Assembly (NCBI GenBank): GCA_012934845.2
Contig: WNNJ02002647.1
Location: forward strand, 51,204-115,203
Length of the DNA: 64,000 bases
Origin: Pomphorhynchus laevis
Taxonomy: Eukaryota; Acanthocephala; Palaeacanthocephala; Echinorhynchida; Pomphorhynchidae
Reading direction: 5' to 3'
Shown here: piece after piece, positions 11,317-22,049 of the stretch
How the letters are laid out: each line of letters opens with the position of its first letter
How positions within the stretch are numbered: the first letter of the stretch is position 1
Made by a program: the position numbers and the translations under genes
Notes under the pieces: model-generated
The model's input: only the letters and a program-made list of their open reading frames with translations
The model's database searches: none
What the model was told of the DNA's origin: nothing

Positions 11317-12527
11317 TTAATCAAAATGGAGGAGAGGGCAGAGAGTGCTAATCTCTTGAGCTTTTGCTTCGTTGCAGGGGAGCCATGAAAGACAACCACC
11401 TGCGATTTGGCGGAGTTTGAAAACATATTGGACTTGGGTAACTGGCCTTTTAATCTCTAAAAGAAACGGCTGATGTCCGATACTACATCTTTGCACCTGC
11501 ATCTAGAAAACAGGGATGTGGTATCATCAGCATATACCACTAGACGTTGTTCGCGTTTAAATATTTTAAAGAGTTCAATGGAGGCAGCAAGATATAAGAT
11601 AGGAGAAAGTGGTGATCCTTGAGGCACACCCGTAATAGGGTAGAACTGACGCGCATTAGGGTCGTCTTCATAATAGAATCGCTTGGTGTACAACAGTATC
11701 TCCACCCTGTTAGCAATTCTCGCAGGCAACCCGAGGGACCTTAGAGAAGAGATAACAAAGGGAATAGAGATGCGATCAAATGCAGCAGAAAAATCAAGGA
11801 AAACAGTCACAGCAAGTTGATGGCTATTATCCTGACAGAACTGATGCACTTCACCTACAGATGAATGGACCAAGCGACCTTTGACGAACCCATGGAAACT
11901 TGGTGGGATTAAATTTTGCCTACTTAAATGATCGCGGATTCTACGCGCAAGCGTGTTTTCGTAGATCGATACGAGGGAATTTTGAATCGATATAGGCCGC
12001 AGGTCTTTAGGACATGAGACCGAATTTTTTAGGTAGAAATATACGCGTCTACTAATGTTGATGCCGGCCACATCAGATGGGTCGGCTAATAGCGTTGTTA
12101 CGGCCACTTCTCTTCTTTGATCGGCTGTCAAAAGCTGACAGACACAAAAAGAGAGTTGAGCGACGGATTTGGAGGTGCCCGGAAGAGGCCCCCAGGAGTT
12201 AAGGATATTTGTAACAGATAAATCCCTACTTCTGAAGTCGCCCCATGGCGGGATTGGCTGAGGAGATTGAGTGGCACCATAATTATGTAAGGATAGTGAC
12301 TCCTCCAAAACTTTATCAAGACCTATATTACCAATCCAACCCAATGCCCTATCCTTCCAACAAACGAACTTCTCCTTCTTGAATATCTTCCAGAAGGAAG
12401 ACTGGGCAGAATTTAGAGAAGCAATGCTTGCCCTATCCTTACCCAGTTGGAACCTATATTTAGTGCTCCAACATTCTTTCGAGAGAACTTGCCTGGCAGA
12501 AGCAGAGAGATTGGGATGACGAAGCAT
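11317..12527 (-). pseudogene. ORF2 reverse transcriptase, LINE B
   Basis: An open frame at 12527-11457 gives about 356 residues. They run from the post-endonuclease linker (LPNLSAS-like) through CPKDLRPISIQNSLVSIYE, FHGFVKGRLVHSSVGEVHQF, AVTVFLDFSAAFDRI, TGVPQGSPLSPILYLA and VVYADDTTSLFS. These are the fingers and palm of a non-LTR reverse transcriptase, with FLDFSAAFD and YADD as catalytic segments. The frame breaks near 11460, and the thumb continues in an overlapping frame to about 11317. It uses target-primed reverse transcription in the nucleus by family analogy. Confidence 0.82.
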
Positions 12528-12577
12528 ATACGCTAAGGTCTTTAGTTTTGTCGGAGTGGGAAGTAAACACGGCCTTT

Positions 12578-13417
12578 TTATGTTGTCGAAAGCATTGCGG
12601 TGGCTTGCGAAGAGAGGTAGGAATTAAATTCAGTTAGACTATCATTATCAATTCGGGAGAAGCGTTGGATAGCTGCCTGAAAGAAAGCCACTCTGATAGG
12701 ATCAAAGTGGAATCTCCTTCTAAGCAGCGTATCCTCCTCTATCCGCCAGCAAATCAAGTCGTGAGAGGTGGATAGATGTTGTCGCGACTGCTCCGTACAG
12801 TGGGGTTTAAATAACCACTTATGGAGCAGTAATAATTCGAGGAGTGAATTCGTTGATGTGCGATGAAAGGTGGGGAATGGTGGTTTGTGAATAAGATAAC
12901 CGTTCCTTGCTCTGCGGAGTGCTGCATTAATCCAACGACCAGTTCTGTCGTTGAAATCACCAAGTACCATGTCATAGCCGCTATCAATAATCCTATCCAG
13001 GAAGTTACGGCTCTTGTACTTCTCCCCTGGACGGATGTAGACATTGGCTAGACTGAGGCGTTTACCGTTCTTACAGAGTGAAACTACTAAACAATAAAAG
13101 GCTGGACAAGAATAGTTGAGTAGAAGGGACGATCTTAAGGAGCATTTAACTAAGGTCAAGAGTCCTTGAGATGAAGAAGAGTGAGGCGGGGTTATGTACG
13201 GAGTATAGTGGGAACAAATGTGCTTGGGGATGAATCGAGTAATGTCCTGGGGGAGGCGGATAGACCGCGTCTCCTGAAGGACTATAACATCTGCATCTCT
13301 AACAAATAGAAGTCTAAGGGTAGAGGCTCCTACCGAATTCCACTGAAGGATATTCAGTGAAAAAAGGCTCATGAGTACTCTGCATTGTGTTAGGTCAGCT
13401 GGGTAGGATTGTCTCAT
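12578..13417 (-). pseudogene. ORF2 APE-type endonuclease, LINE B
   Basis: Starts MRQSYPADLTQCRV, then FSLNILQWNSVGA, VIVLQETRS, LANVYIRPGEKY, MVLGDFNDRTGRW and a terminal STSHDLICWRIEED. The N-W, Q-E-T and G-D-F-N motifs are those of exonuclease-endonuclease-phosphatase endonucleases of LINEs, which nick the target DNA. The C-terminal SDH box appears altered to TSHD. A break separates this frame from the reverse transcriptase. Confidence 0.8.
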
Positions 13418-13535
13418 CCCTAGACAGAGCTAGGGGTGGAAATGTTGCCCTTCCCATTATCAACTCTGTCCTGGGCGAGCACTTGCCCACGGGCATTGTC
13501 TTCATTTCCCTGTGAAGCCGACTCGTATTTCTTCT

Positions 13536-14586
13536 TCAGGAGCTTCTCATTCTTAATGGGGGAACGACATGAGCCGAGGCCCCACTCTTTTTCGAGCTAG
13601 GTGAAGCATGCTGAGTGGAAATTCCCGGACTTGAATAAAGTGCAGATACCAAGGCGGAGACCATATTTTCCACATTTTTGATGGCAGAATGTATCTTAAC
13701 GTCCATAACACTCAGGATGTCCTTGTCTGTCATCCTTGAGGCCGCGCCAGAATAAGTTGAATCGGGTTTCTTGACTATAGCAGACCTGGAGAAGTACTTC
13801 CGGTAATCTTTAAAGCATGCACATTTGCGAGACCATGGAGAATGGCTCCCACCACAGTTTGAGCATAGGGCGGGTGAAACGCACTTTTCCACTGAACCAA
13901 TACTTTTGCATGATGGGAGACTACAGACTCCGCAGGTCTTTGATCTGGAGCAGTTTGAGGCCCAGTGCCCCCACTTATGACATGTATTACAGTGAGGATA
14001 GGTAAGATCCTCTGCACTCATAACTGTAAAACGTAAGTTGTACCCTAAAAAGGGATTATATGACGATTTAGCAAGGGTTTCGGCATGCTCGATAGGGGAT
14101 GAACAGAAACCTACAGGAAGTGGAAATCCACTTTTCCCCATGACACACCGGAAGTTTGAAATTTTGTAAACTTTTTTGAAAACTTCGATATCATTTTCCT
14201 CTAGATGCTAAGGAAGATTGTTCACTTTGACAGATGCTAGAATAGGTTTAAAGTGAATCGAACCCAGATGTTTCAGATTCGAATCAAAGATCTCATAATC
14301 CTTCGCAATATCAGAGGTTGCGAATGAAATTTTTATTTCTGATTCATGAAATTTGACGAATTGAACAGGATTCGGTTGGCATATTTCGCAATAAATGGTC
14401 TTAAAAAGACATTGAATAAATTGTGCCCTTCCAGAGGTTGTGACATTGAGATAACAGTAAGGTTTTTAAGTTTAGGGATTAGGGGGGAGTACCCCCCCCA
14501 ATCCCTAAACAATTAACAGCAGAACAATCACTTACTTGTTTATCAGGAATTGTAGAGATCAACGTTTTACCTTTCAAACTGTCCAT
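13536..14586 (-). pseudogene. ORF1 (Gag-like, three zinc knuckles), LINE B
   Basis: The start Met-Asp-Ser-Leu-Lys-Gly lies at 14586. The open part 14141-13536 has PHCNTCHKWGHWASNC, then CGVCSLPSC, then LCSNCGGSHSPWSRKC, matching the CCHC knuckles of Jockey-superfamily ORF1 that coat element RNA. After the knuckles comes FKDYRKYFS, conserved in copies D and E. Upstream frames are broken; a GC-rich hairpin (14470-14510) lies in this part. Confidence 0.78.
14470..14510. repeat. GC-rich palindrome inside LINE B ORF1
   Basis: GTTTAGGGATT, A, GGGGGG, AGTA, CCCCCCCC, AATCCCTAAAC: 11-bp outer arms plus a G6/C6 core around a 4-nt turn. It interrupts ORF1 and has no counterpart in copy D or E, so it may be a small insertion or a sequence rearrangement. 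Confidence 0.6.
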
Positions 14587-14744
14587 TTTGCTTGAATTGT
14601 TTTCTTTTGAAGCTCCGCAACTGATTAAATTTTCACCAAACATTCTGTTGTTAAAATTACAATTTTTATCAACAGTTGCTCAACAAATTGTACGTTTTTC
14701 ACTAGCTATGCTGCACTAGCCAACGAATAAAAAATAAATTTATG

Positions 14745-15845
14745 CTTTTCAAAAAGATAAAGAAACAGTGCACGTCGGAGCTTCAAAGGGATTGGTAAGT
14801 AACTTTAAAAACACTATGGAGAACGGTGTTCTAATGAATTTTGCTTACAAATCGTTCTTGAAGATATGGCCAACGCTGGACAGTCGTCACGGGGATACTG
14901 TCGATGATCGAGAGGATTTTTCAGAACGCTTGGATCGCTCTCAAACATTTGTTGAATTTTCTCAATTCGAAGGGTGTTTTGCGTTTTTACATTGACCATG
15001 TCGAAGTCAACTTCCAGGGGTTCATAGGTAACGATTGTGATGAAGTATTTATAGAGGGCAGTGATGGCACTGTATATGTTCATGGAGAAATCAATGTGAG
15101 ATCTATCGACGATGCAGATGAACGATCTGAAAACTTGTCTGGTAACAGAATTGAAACCGAAAGAGAGTGTGATGATGCTCTTATTAATAGCAAAACGGGA
15201 AACGACGGTGATCAGGATTGTGAGGACACCTGGGCTTATAGTTCAGAGGTTGACACTGTAGATACCTTTAATATTGTCGGTGTAATTGATGTTCTATAAC
15301 ATAAGAGAAGCAATGACTGCAACGGTTATGGGAATGACTACCTTGCGACTATAACGCTGATGGAGGACAACAACGATTCTGGAAATTACCACTGCTGTAG
15401 TGTGGAAAAAAGAATGGGTTTAAAAATGCTTGAGGCTTCCGATTTTGGTTGTTTTACTGATACAGTAACGTGTTGGAAATTCAAAAGAAAATAATGCTGA
15501 CTACAAAGCAAACTTGGTACCACTAAACTTTTCTGCTAAGTTCCGAAGGTGTCTCACCTGCGATGGCCTTAGCTGCGGTGTGGAGTTTGGAAGCGTAAGT
15601 CCTTTAAGAAGACGGGCAGTGGAAGGCTCCTTCAGACTGGAAGAACAAAGCTTTGAAGGAGGTGATGTGTTCGAACAGAATGGAGGTATGGAGATCATGC
15701 GATAAGACCGCTGGCCTCCGTCTGCTAGAATCCTCTCCTTATGTGGTACTAATCCTTCGATTTTTGCCTATATATTCTATTTTTTGACGAATTGTTTTCC
15801 ACATTCGGTTGTTTTTTTAATAAAATCTTTATTATTAGAAAGTAT
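14745..15845 (+). other. Unassigned unit with LINE-like ends and an acidic ORF
   Basis: It begins near a block (CGTCGGAGCTTC, about 14772) like the 5' UTR block of the Jockey-like LINEs. It ends with TTAATAAAATCTTTATTATT (about 15815-15836), like their tails. Between these, the plus-strand ORF 14904-15299 (131 codons) encodes an acidic polypeptide with SKGVLRFYIDHVEVNFQG and FIEGSDGTVYVHGEINV; an overlapping frame at 14768-14995 may be its broken start. A second ORF at 15514-15705 contains CLTCDGLSCGVEFG. I do not recognise the protein. It could be a non-autonomous LINE passenger. Confidence 0.4.
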
Positions 15846-16099
15846 GGTAAGTAACATGTTGTCGGAACTTTTCCAGAAAATCGCTTTTTCCTGGTAAACA
15901 AGTAAGTAAACATTTGTCTATTTTGGGTAATTTTCTCGATGGGAACAACAACCTGTGCCTAAGTTGGTGAACTTAGTGATCAAGTTATTGAAGCATCAAC
16001 AGGGACAAAATCTATTTAACATTTTTTAAGAGACTTCACCAACCAATTTAATAAGCGAATTATATTTAATACAATCAAATAATATGAAGGCTAAGTTAA

Positions 16100-16794
16100 A
16101 ATATACTTTGCCTCCCCCGACTTGGCCAAATCTTATACCGAATTCTACAACGGCAGATCTTTGGATATAGCCAACATCTTATTAAAACCAATTATGTCAT
16201 CAGTTAAAATCAAGAACATCCCTACATACCTCACGGAAGAATATGTAGCAGCCCTAAAGAAAGAATATAATATATCCAACATCCGCTTTATCACCAGCAA
16301 GAATGGTATTCCCATACCGGTAGCATTCTGCAGCGCACGATGGATGTTTTTAAATTTTAATGAACACTCCATGTAACCCTTTTATGGGGTACAATTTGAA
16401 ATTTACTCTATTGGAGACAGATAAAATAACTAACCCCCACTGTAATAACTGCCACCAGTGGGGGCACTGGCTATCACTCCTAAAATGCGGGGTATGCGAA
16501 TCAAGCACGATACATCAAACCAAATGCAAGAGAAAACCGTGCTGCTTAAACTGTGGGGGTGAGCACCCCGCATGGTCCAGAAAATATATCCACTTTAAAA
16601 ACTATCAAAAGAGGCACAGGCCGGATATACCCAAACACAACAGTTTTGCTGGAGTTGTCACATACGGGATTAAAGAAGGAAGTATTCCTGTTGCTGGCAT
16701 AATAAAGTTCATGGAAGCGAGTTATGAGAAATCTATCGAGCGACTTGAAATCCTAGTAAAGTCTTTAGTTTATGAACTTGGGAATTCCATTTAG
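16100..16794 (+). pseudogene. ORF1 of LINE D
   Basis: Frame 16122-16376 carries IKNIPTYLTEEYVAALKKEY and ISNIRFITSKNGIPIPVAFC. After a frame change, 16360-16794 has NPFMGYNLKFTLLETDK, PHCNNCHQWGHW, a partly deleted middle knuckle, CCLNCGGEHPAWSRKYIHF and FKNYQKRH. Same protein as ORF1 of B, with one frameshift and an altered last knuckle (Cys replaced by Tyr). Confidence 0.75.
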
Positions 16795-17064
16795 GCTGCC
16801 GCAGTTGAGAGGGCGAAGACCAACAAAAGAAATTCAGCCAAATACAGCAAGAGGAATGGCTCATCGCAGTAAATAACACCAAATAAGCTGATTCACACGA
16901 ACTCATTATAGGCAGTAGCAACCCAGGGAAATAAAGATAATGCCCGTGGGCAAATGTATTCTCATATTGGAACGGGAAGTGGAAAGGGCAATCTTTCCGC
17001 TTCTGGATCCGACTAGGCAGAAGGCGTACCACTTTGGTTAAATCAACGCAATGGGAAGTAATCA

Positions 17065-18041
17065 AGAGCCTTTTTCACTGAATATCCTTCAGTTGAATTT
17101 AAGAGGTGCTTCCGCCCTTAGCCTTCTATATGGTATAGATGATGATGCTATAGTCCTTTAGGAGACGAGGTCTTTCCGTCTCCATCAGGACGTTACTTGA
17201 TTTATCCCCAAGCATATAATCACCCACTTTACACCGTACATAACCCCACCTCACTCCTCTTCATCTCAAAGTATACTAACATTAGTAAAGAGCTCATTAA
17301 GATCTCCCTCTTACTAAACTATTTTTGTCCAGCCCTGTCTTGTTTAGCGATTTCACTATGTAAAAACGGTAAACGCATCAGTATAGCCAATATCTACATT
17401 CGGCCAGGGGAGATCCATAAGAACCGTGACTTCCTGGACCATATTATAGGTAGCGGCTATGACATGTTACTCGGTGAATTCAACGATAGAACTGGTCGTT
17501 GGATTAATACAGCACTCCGCAGAGCCAGGATCGACTATATTATTCACAAACCACCTTCCCCAATCTTTATCGCTCAACAACTAATTCTCTCCTCGACATA
17601 CTACTGCTTCATAAGAAGTGTTGTTGAAACCCATCTGTACTGAGCAGTCGCGCCAACAACAGACCACCTCTCATGACCTAATTCGCTGGCGGCTAGAGGA
17701 AGATACGTTGCTTAGGATGTTTCATTTGATCTCATCAGAGTGACCTTTTTCAGGCAGCTATCTAACTCTTCCCCAGAATGTAAATTGAGAGTTTGACCGA
17801 ATTTAATTACTACCTCTCATCGCCAGCTACCACGTTTCTTTCGACCACCTATAAAGGTCGAATATACAATCCCACTACAACAAAACTCAAGGTCCTAGCT
17901 AAAATGCTACACCTTCCCAATCTCTCTATTTCCGACAGACAGGCCCTCTCGAATGAATACTGGAGCTCTAGATATAGATTTCAGCTGAGTAGGGATAATG
18001 CAAGCATTACTCACCTTAATCATTCGCAGTTTTCCTTTTAG
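17065..18041 (+). pseudogene. ORF2 endonuclease and linker of LINE D
   Basis: About 17070 reads SLFSLNILQLN, then ETRSFRLHQDVT, and in frame 17197-17643 ISIANIYIRPGEIHKNRDFL, MLLGEFNDRTGRWINTALRR. Frame 17793-18041 has AKMLHLPNLSISDRQALSNE. The catalytic GDFND appears as GEFND. Interrupted by several stops and shifts. Confidence 0.7.
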
Positions 18042-19634
18042 AGGATATTCAAGAAGTTTGTCTGCGGAAAAGATAGAGCCTTGGGTTGAATCGGTAGCGT
18101 AGGCCTTGACAAAGTTTTGGACGAGTCACTATCCCTAGTTAATTACGAGCAACTCGCTCTCCCTAACCAATCTCGCCCTGGGGTGACCTCAGGAGTATGG
18201 ATCTATCTGTTCCAGATTTCCTAAACCCTTAGAGGCAACTTCCGGGCACCTCCAAACTCAACGCGCGACTATCCACTCGAGTCTGTCAGCTTTTGACAGA
18301 CAGTCAGAGAAAGGAGGTCGCAATCACAATGTTATTAGCCTCTCCGTCAGATGTTGCTGACATCAATATCAGCGGTTTTTTACCTAAAAAGAGATTGATC
18401 ACGTGTCCTAAAGATCTGCGGCCCATCTAGATTCAAAACGCTATAATCTCCATTTACAAAAAAGCGCTTGCGCGTAGGAGCCCTGATCATTTATTTAGGC
18501 GTAATTTGATCACACCGAGTTTCGTCCAATCTTATTTTAAACTCCAACAAATTGCAAGTGGTAGTCTTTCGTGGCGCCACTACAACTAAAAAGAAACCTA
18601 AGAGACTAGTAATCTCTGCACTCTCCTCCATTTTGCAGCCTCAACCACTCCCCATCTTCACGAGTCGAGTAAAATTTCTGGGGTTCACCGTTACGGTGAA
18701 TTGGTCGCAACCCTAATTTATGGATGCAAGTGAAAATAAGTAGTTTCGGACATCAGCCGATTTCTTTTTAAGATTAAAAGATCAGTTATCCAAATCCAAT
18801 CTTATTCTCAACTCTAAAAAATCCCAAGTGGTAGTCTTACATGGCTCCCCTGCAACAAAAAAGAAACTTTAAAGGCTAGCACTCTCTGCACTCTCATCCA
18901 TTTTGCAGCTTCAACCATTCCCCATCTTCACGAATCGAGTAAAATATATGGGGTTCACCGTTACGTAAACTGGTTGGCGAAAGCTTACCTGGATAAACTT
19001 AAACGTATCCTGACGAGAGCTAGGTGGTCTCTGAAACGGGCCCAGCATATGTCATTGAATGGGAAAATTCAAGTACGCCTTCGGGGTACTTCGGCCATCT
19101 CGGGATTAGTCTAATTCTCTAGAGGACGTCTTCCAGAGTAAAGACTAAGGTTTCTCAAGTTCTCATCTCGTAATTATTGATCATAGTCCGTCTCAAATGC
19201 ACTCTTAGGGAGGGGGTTGATAGACCCTAAATGGTTCAGTCGGAGGGCGGCGCGCTTGTGTGACTAAGAGGCTTGGATCCTTATGGACGTGAGGACGTGA
19301 CAATGTTCCAAAGAAGACGTAGACTTAAGCTTGTATTGTTAAGATATAATTGATGAGGATTTATTTTTAACTGAGTTTGCTTTTCTCTTTGACGATGGTT
19401 CTGTAATTTAAGAAAATCTTTATATTTATATAAATTTGTGTTTGTTGATCCTGATCCGAAAGTACGCATTCCCATAGGCGTAAATAGATGGAATACAGCT
19501 GGGTAAGTAATCGACAAATGATTGAAATGAGTTCGTAGATATTAATCTTTCTGGGGGCAGCTTATCGCTTTGTGCTTACTACGAGTTGATTTTATTTTGA
19601 CCATGATCCTTTATCGTCAGACATCCCTATGCTT

Positions 19635-19700
19635 TCGCTAGCAGCTAGCAAGGTACTAAAATAAATTCGTGTATGTTGTAATCCTTCTCAAAAATTCCAA
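19635..19700 (+). mobile_element. LINE 3'-tail fragment
   Basis: ATAAATTCGTGTATGTTG with AAAAATTCCAAAT resembles the ends of Jockey-like copies A and D. It may be a very short truncated insertion or a displaced part of D. Confidence 0.3.
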
Positions 19701-20290
19701 ATACACAAGAAATTTATTTACTCATTATTTCAAATAATGATATGAATGCATATTTAGGAGAAAGTTATAAATCAATATAAATTCTTATATTTGGTACCAA
19801 TACAAATATAGGTATTTATACTGTTTCATTAACTTTATAATATAATTAACCATCGAAATATTAAATATCATTCTACCTTAATGAAAATATTTAAGTTAAT
19901 AAATTTTATTGCCCTAATCGCATATTTAATTGTGCATTCTAAAAAATTAAGTGATATAGTTGTGTTTACTTTTCAATATCTAGGTTATTTGATTGATTTT
20001 GTATCAATTAGTAAATTTTTAATTTTCATACAGTCTATAGAAAACCACTGGCGTGGCTATACAAATATTGCTGTTGTTATTTGTTGTGATCGCTTATACC
20101 TGACAGTTGGATTGCAGTGATGAGAAAATTAAAAAATATTTTTATATTCTCTTTATTTATAAATTAAAGTAATCCAACAACAAACATTCGATTTTTCGTG
20201 TAACTACGAATGTTTGCACAATTAAAATGATAGTTTAATTAAGTTATGGATTTAAATGCTTGTTTTAAGTTGGGCTATAGCGATTACTGT
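19700..20290. other. AT-rich spacer without a supported gene
   Basis: The ORF at 19881-20120 has only a generic hydrophobic composition. No repeat or RNA gene is recognised. Confidence 0.4.
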
Positions 20291-20439
20291 TTTTGACCAA
20301 TGTAATACATCGTGTTGACTTATATGGTGCAATTTCTGTAATTATACCCTTGCACCCACTATATAAACTTTATATAGTACAATCTGTCCGGCCTTCATAT
20401 CAAGTATGCTACACGTGCTTCATCATTCGGATAAATTGG

Positions 20440-20935
20440 GCATCGGGATTTAACAAAAAAAATGTTCATTGTGAGCTTCTGTGTGCTCAATTTATCGCTT
20501 TACTATTATCATTTATCCTCACTTATCAGCATGAACTCTGGGCAAATACCGAAAGGTGTAGATATCGTGTACAGGCGATCGTAATAAGGTTCCTTCGTGG
20601 TGTGGCCGGATTCAGCCTTAATGATAAAGTTTAATGTTGATAATCCGCGAGAATATTGGAGTAAAGTCGCTACTACTTTACGTTGAAGGAATTCATTTAG
20701 GGTGGCTAGGCTACGTTTTGAGGATGGCTATGGGGCGTCTTCCTTGTGAAGTATTCCAGATTGGACTTTTGGACGGAGACCCTGAGGCAGACCTTAGTAT
20801 AGGTGGAGAGATCAAATTCTCCATCTTGCCAAGGATCGCTTAGGACTGTCTGAAAGGGAAATTTGGGCAGCCACCCACGACCGTGATACTTGGTTACGTC
20901 TCGTCCGTGCACTGCCTCCACAACCGACCTCCAGA
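20440..20935 (+). pseudogene. RTE/Rex3-like LINE, reverse transcriptase C-terminal remnant
   Basis: Frame 20293-20634 ends with LTYQHELWANTERCRYRVQ and IRFLRGVAGFSLNDKV. Frame 20634-20843 continues IRENIGVKSLLLYVEGIHLG, WLGYVLRMAMGRLPCEVF. A third frame (about 20832-20950) reads DRLGLSEREIWAATHDRDTW, LRLVRALPPQPTSRL. This series (LTYGHELW, FLRRVAG, LRWFGH-RM, LP-VF) is the known C-terminal signature of RTE/Rex3-type reverse transcriptases. At least two frameshifts are present; nothing of the catalytic domain remains. Confidence 0.7.
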
Positions 20936-20959
20936 TTAGTGGAGACAACGGACAAATTT

Positions 20960-21630
20960 TGTTTATTAAGTAAATGTTATGTTATGCTATATATATTTTA
21001 GTCAGACTATATTACAAAACAGTTGTCCTCCTCTTTAACTTTAAATTTATCAGGAAAATTAAACAAAGATATATTATATACCTTAGTTTTAATTTTTTAT
21101 TGAAAAAATACTTACCTTCCTTTTCAATGTCATCGTGGCACATTTATTGGTTCGTATGAACCCATATTGTTCAAACAACATCTAATTATATATACTGCTG
21201 AAACAAAAACCCATATTTTTAGAGCATCGTTGTAAATGCGGTCTTTAAAATCAATGAATTATTCTTACGATTAAAGATTTAGTTGAGAAAATCTTAATAA
21301 GGATAATCACACGAAACTGATTTTCATATGTACTACCCAAAAAGGACTAGCATATATCATTTAAAGATGGCATATTTAGATATGCCTTTATTGTACTTGA
21401 TTTCTCTTGGAACGCGTTTCTATTTAAGGAAATCAACTTATGGAACAATGATCCGTTTACCTTAGTTTTGATTGTTACGACAACCAACCATTGTGCGCTG
21501 CGACTTAACATTAAATTATTTAAAATGACAATAGATGGTTCAATAGGAGGATAGCGCTTGTGTTGTCATCAGCGATATTATCCCACTTCGTAAATTAGAA
21601 AATAAATGTTAAACGCATACTATATCTATA
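20960..21630. other. AT-rich spacer without a supported gene
   Basis: Nothing recognisable apart from scattered low-complexity tracts. The ORF at 20974-21159 has no family features. Confidence 0.4.
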
Positions 21631-21632
21631 TC

Positions 21633-21680
21633 AGTGGTTCGCAACCATTGTGCCGGGGCACAGTGTTTGCGAACCACTGC
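21633..21680. mobile_element. Minimal hAT-like MITE
   Basis: CAGTGGTTCGCAACC at the left and GCGAACCACTG at the right form 11-bp terminal inverted repeats. CAGTGGTTC is a typical hAT terminus. With only about 48 bp in total it is an extreme deletion derivative or an end-to-end solo pair. No clear 8-bp target duplication is visible. Confidence 0.5.
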
Positions 21681-21696
21681 TTGAGACAATGATATA

Positions 21697-21744
21697 ACCA
21701 AACCTGGCTAGTTTGTGACCAAACCTGGCTAGTTTGTGACTAAG
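21697..21744. repeat. Short tandem duplication (about 21 bp, two copies)
   Basis: CCAAACCTGGCTAGTTTGTGA occurs twice in direct succession next to the hAT-like hairpin. Confidence 0.8.
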
Positions 21745-22049
21745 TGATATATAACTAGCTATTATTATATCTGCCATATAAATTCCTTTTGATTATTTAT
21801 AATCTTTATTAAAAGCTTTGACGTTGAGGAAATAAATTTTAAATATACTTCCTCAAAGATACGTTAAAAGCTTTTTACCATAAGCCGTAGTATATTTCCA
21901 CTTTCCACCTGGATTTTAAAAACCACCAAATACTGTTTTTAATTACGTAGATAATTAAATCACGTAGATAATTAAAATTACGTAGATAATTTTAATTACG
22001 TAGATATTATTTTTTATTCTATAAAAATTTATTATAACATTAAGATATT

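Larger units (their letters stand above)
10775..14665 (-). mobile_element. Jockey/R1-like LINE, best-preserved copy B
   Basis: Minus-strand LINE of about 3.9 kb with 5' UTR block GCGGAGCTTC (about 14610), ORF1 starting at 14586, ORF2 endonuclease and reverse transcriptase, a 3' UTR (10910-11300) and a tail with GTTAAGAAAATCATTATTAT. The three CCHC-type knuckles, an APE-type endonuclease and no visible RNase H place it in the Jockey superfamily; I cannot decide between the Jockey and R1 clades. ORF1 and ORF2 each have a few breaks. It follows copy A head to tail. Confidence 0.82.
15855..19465 (+). mobile_element. Jockey/R1-like LINE, copy D (plus strand, rearranged)
   Basis: 5' UTR block TGTTGTCGGAACTTTTCC (about 15859), ORF1 with zinc knuckles, endonuclease, the linker before reverse transcriptase, then a deletion of the catalytic palm. 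After this, two overlapping copies of the same post-palm segment (about 18525-18715 and 18770-18970) are followed by the 3' UTR and a tail reading TATAAATTTGTGTTTGTTGA. Many stops are present. Confidence 0.75.
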
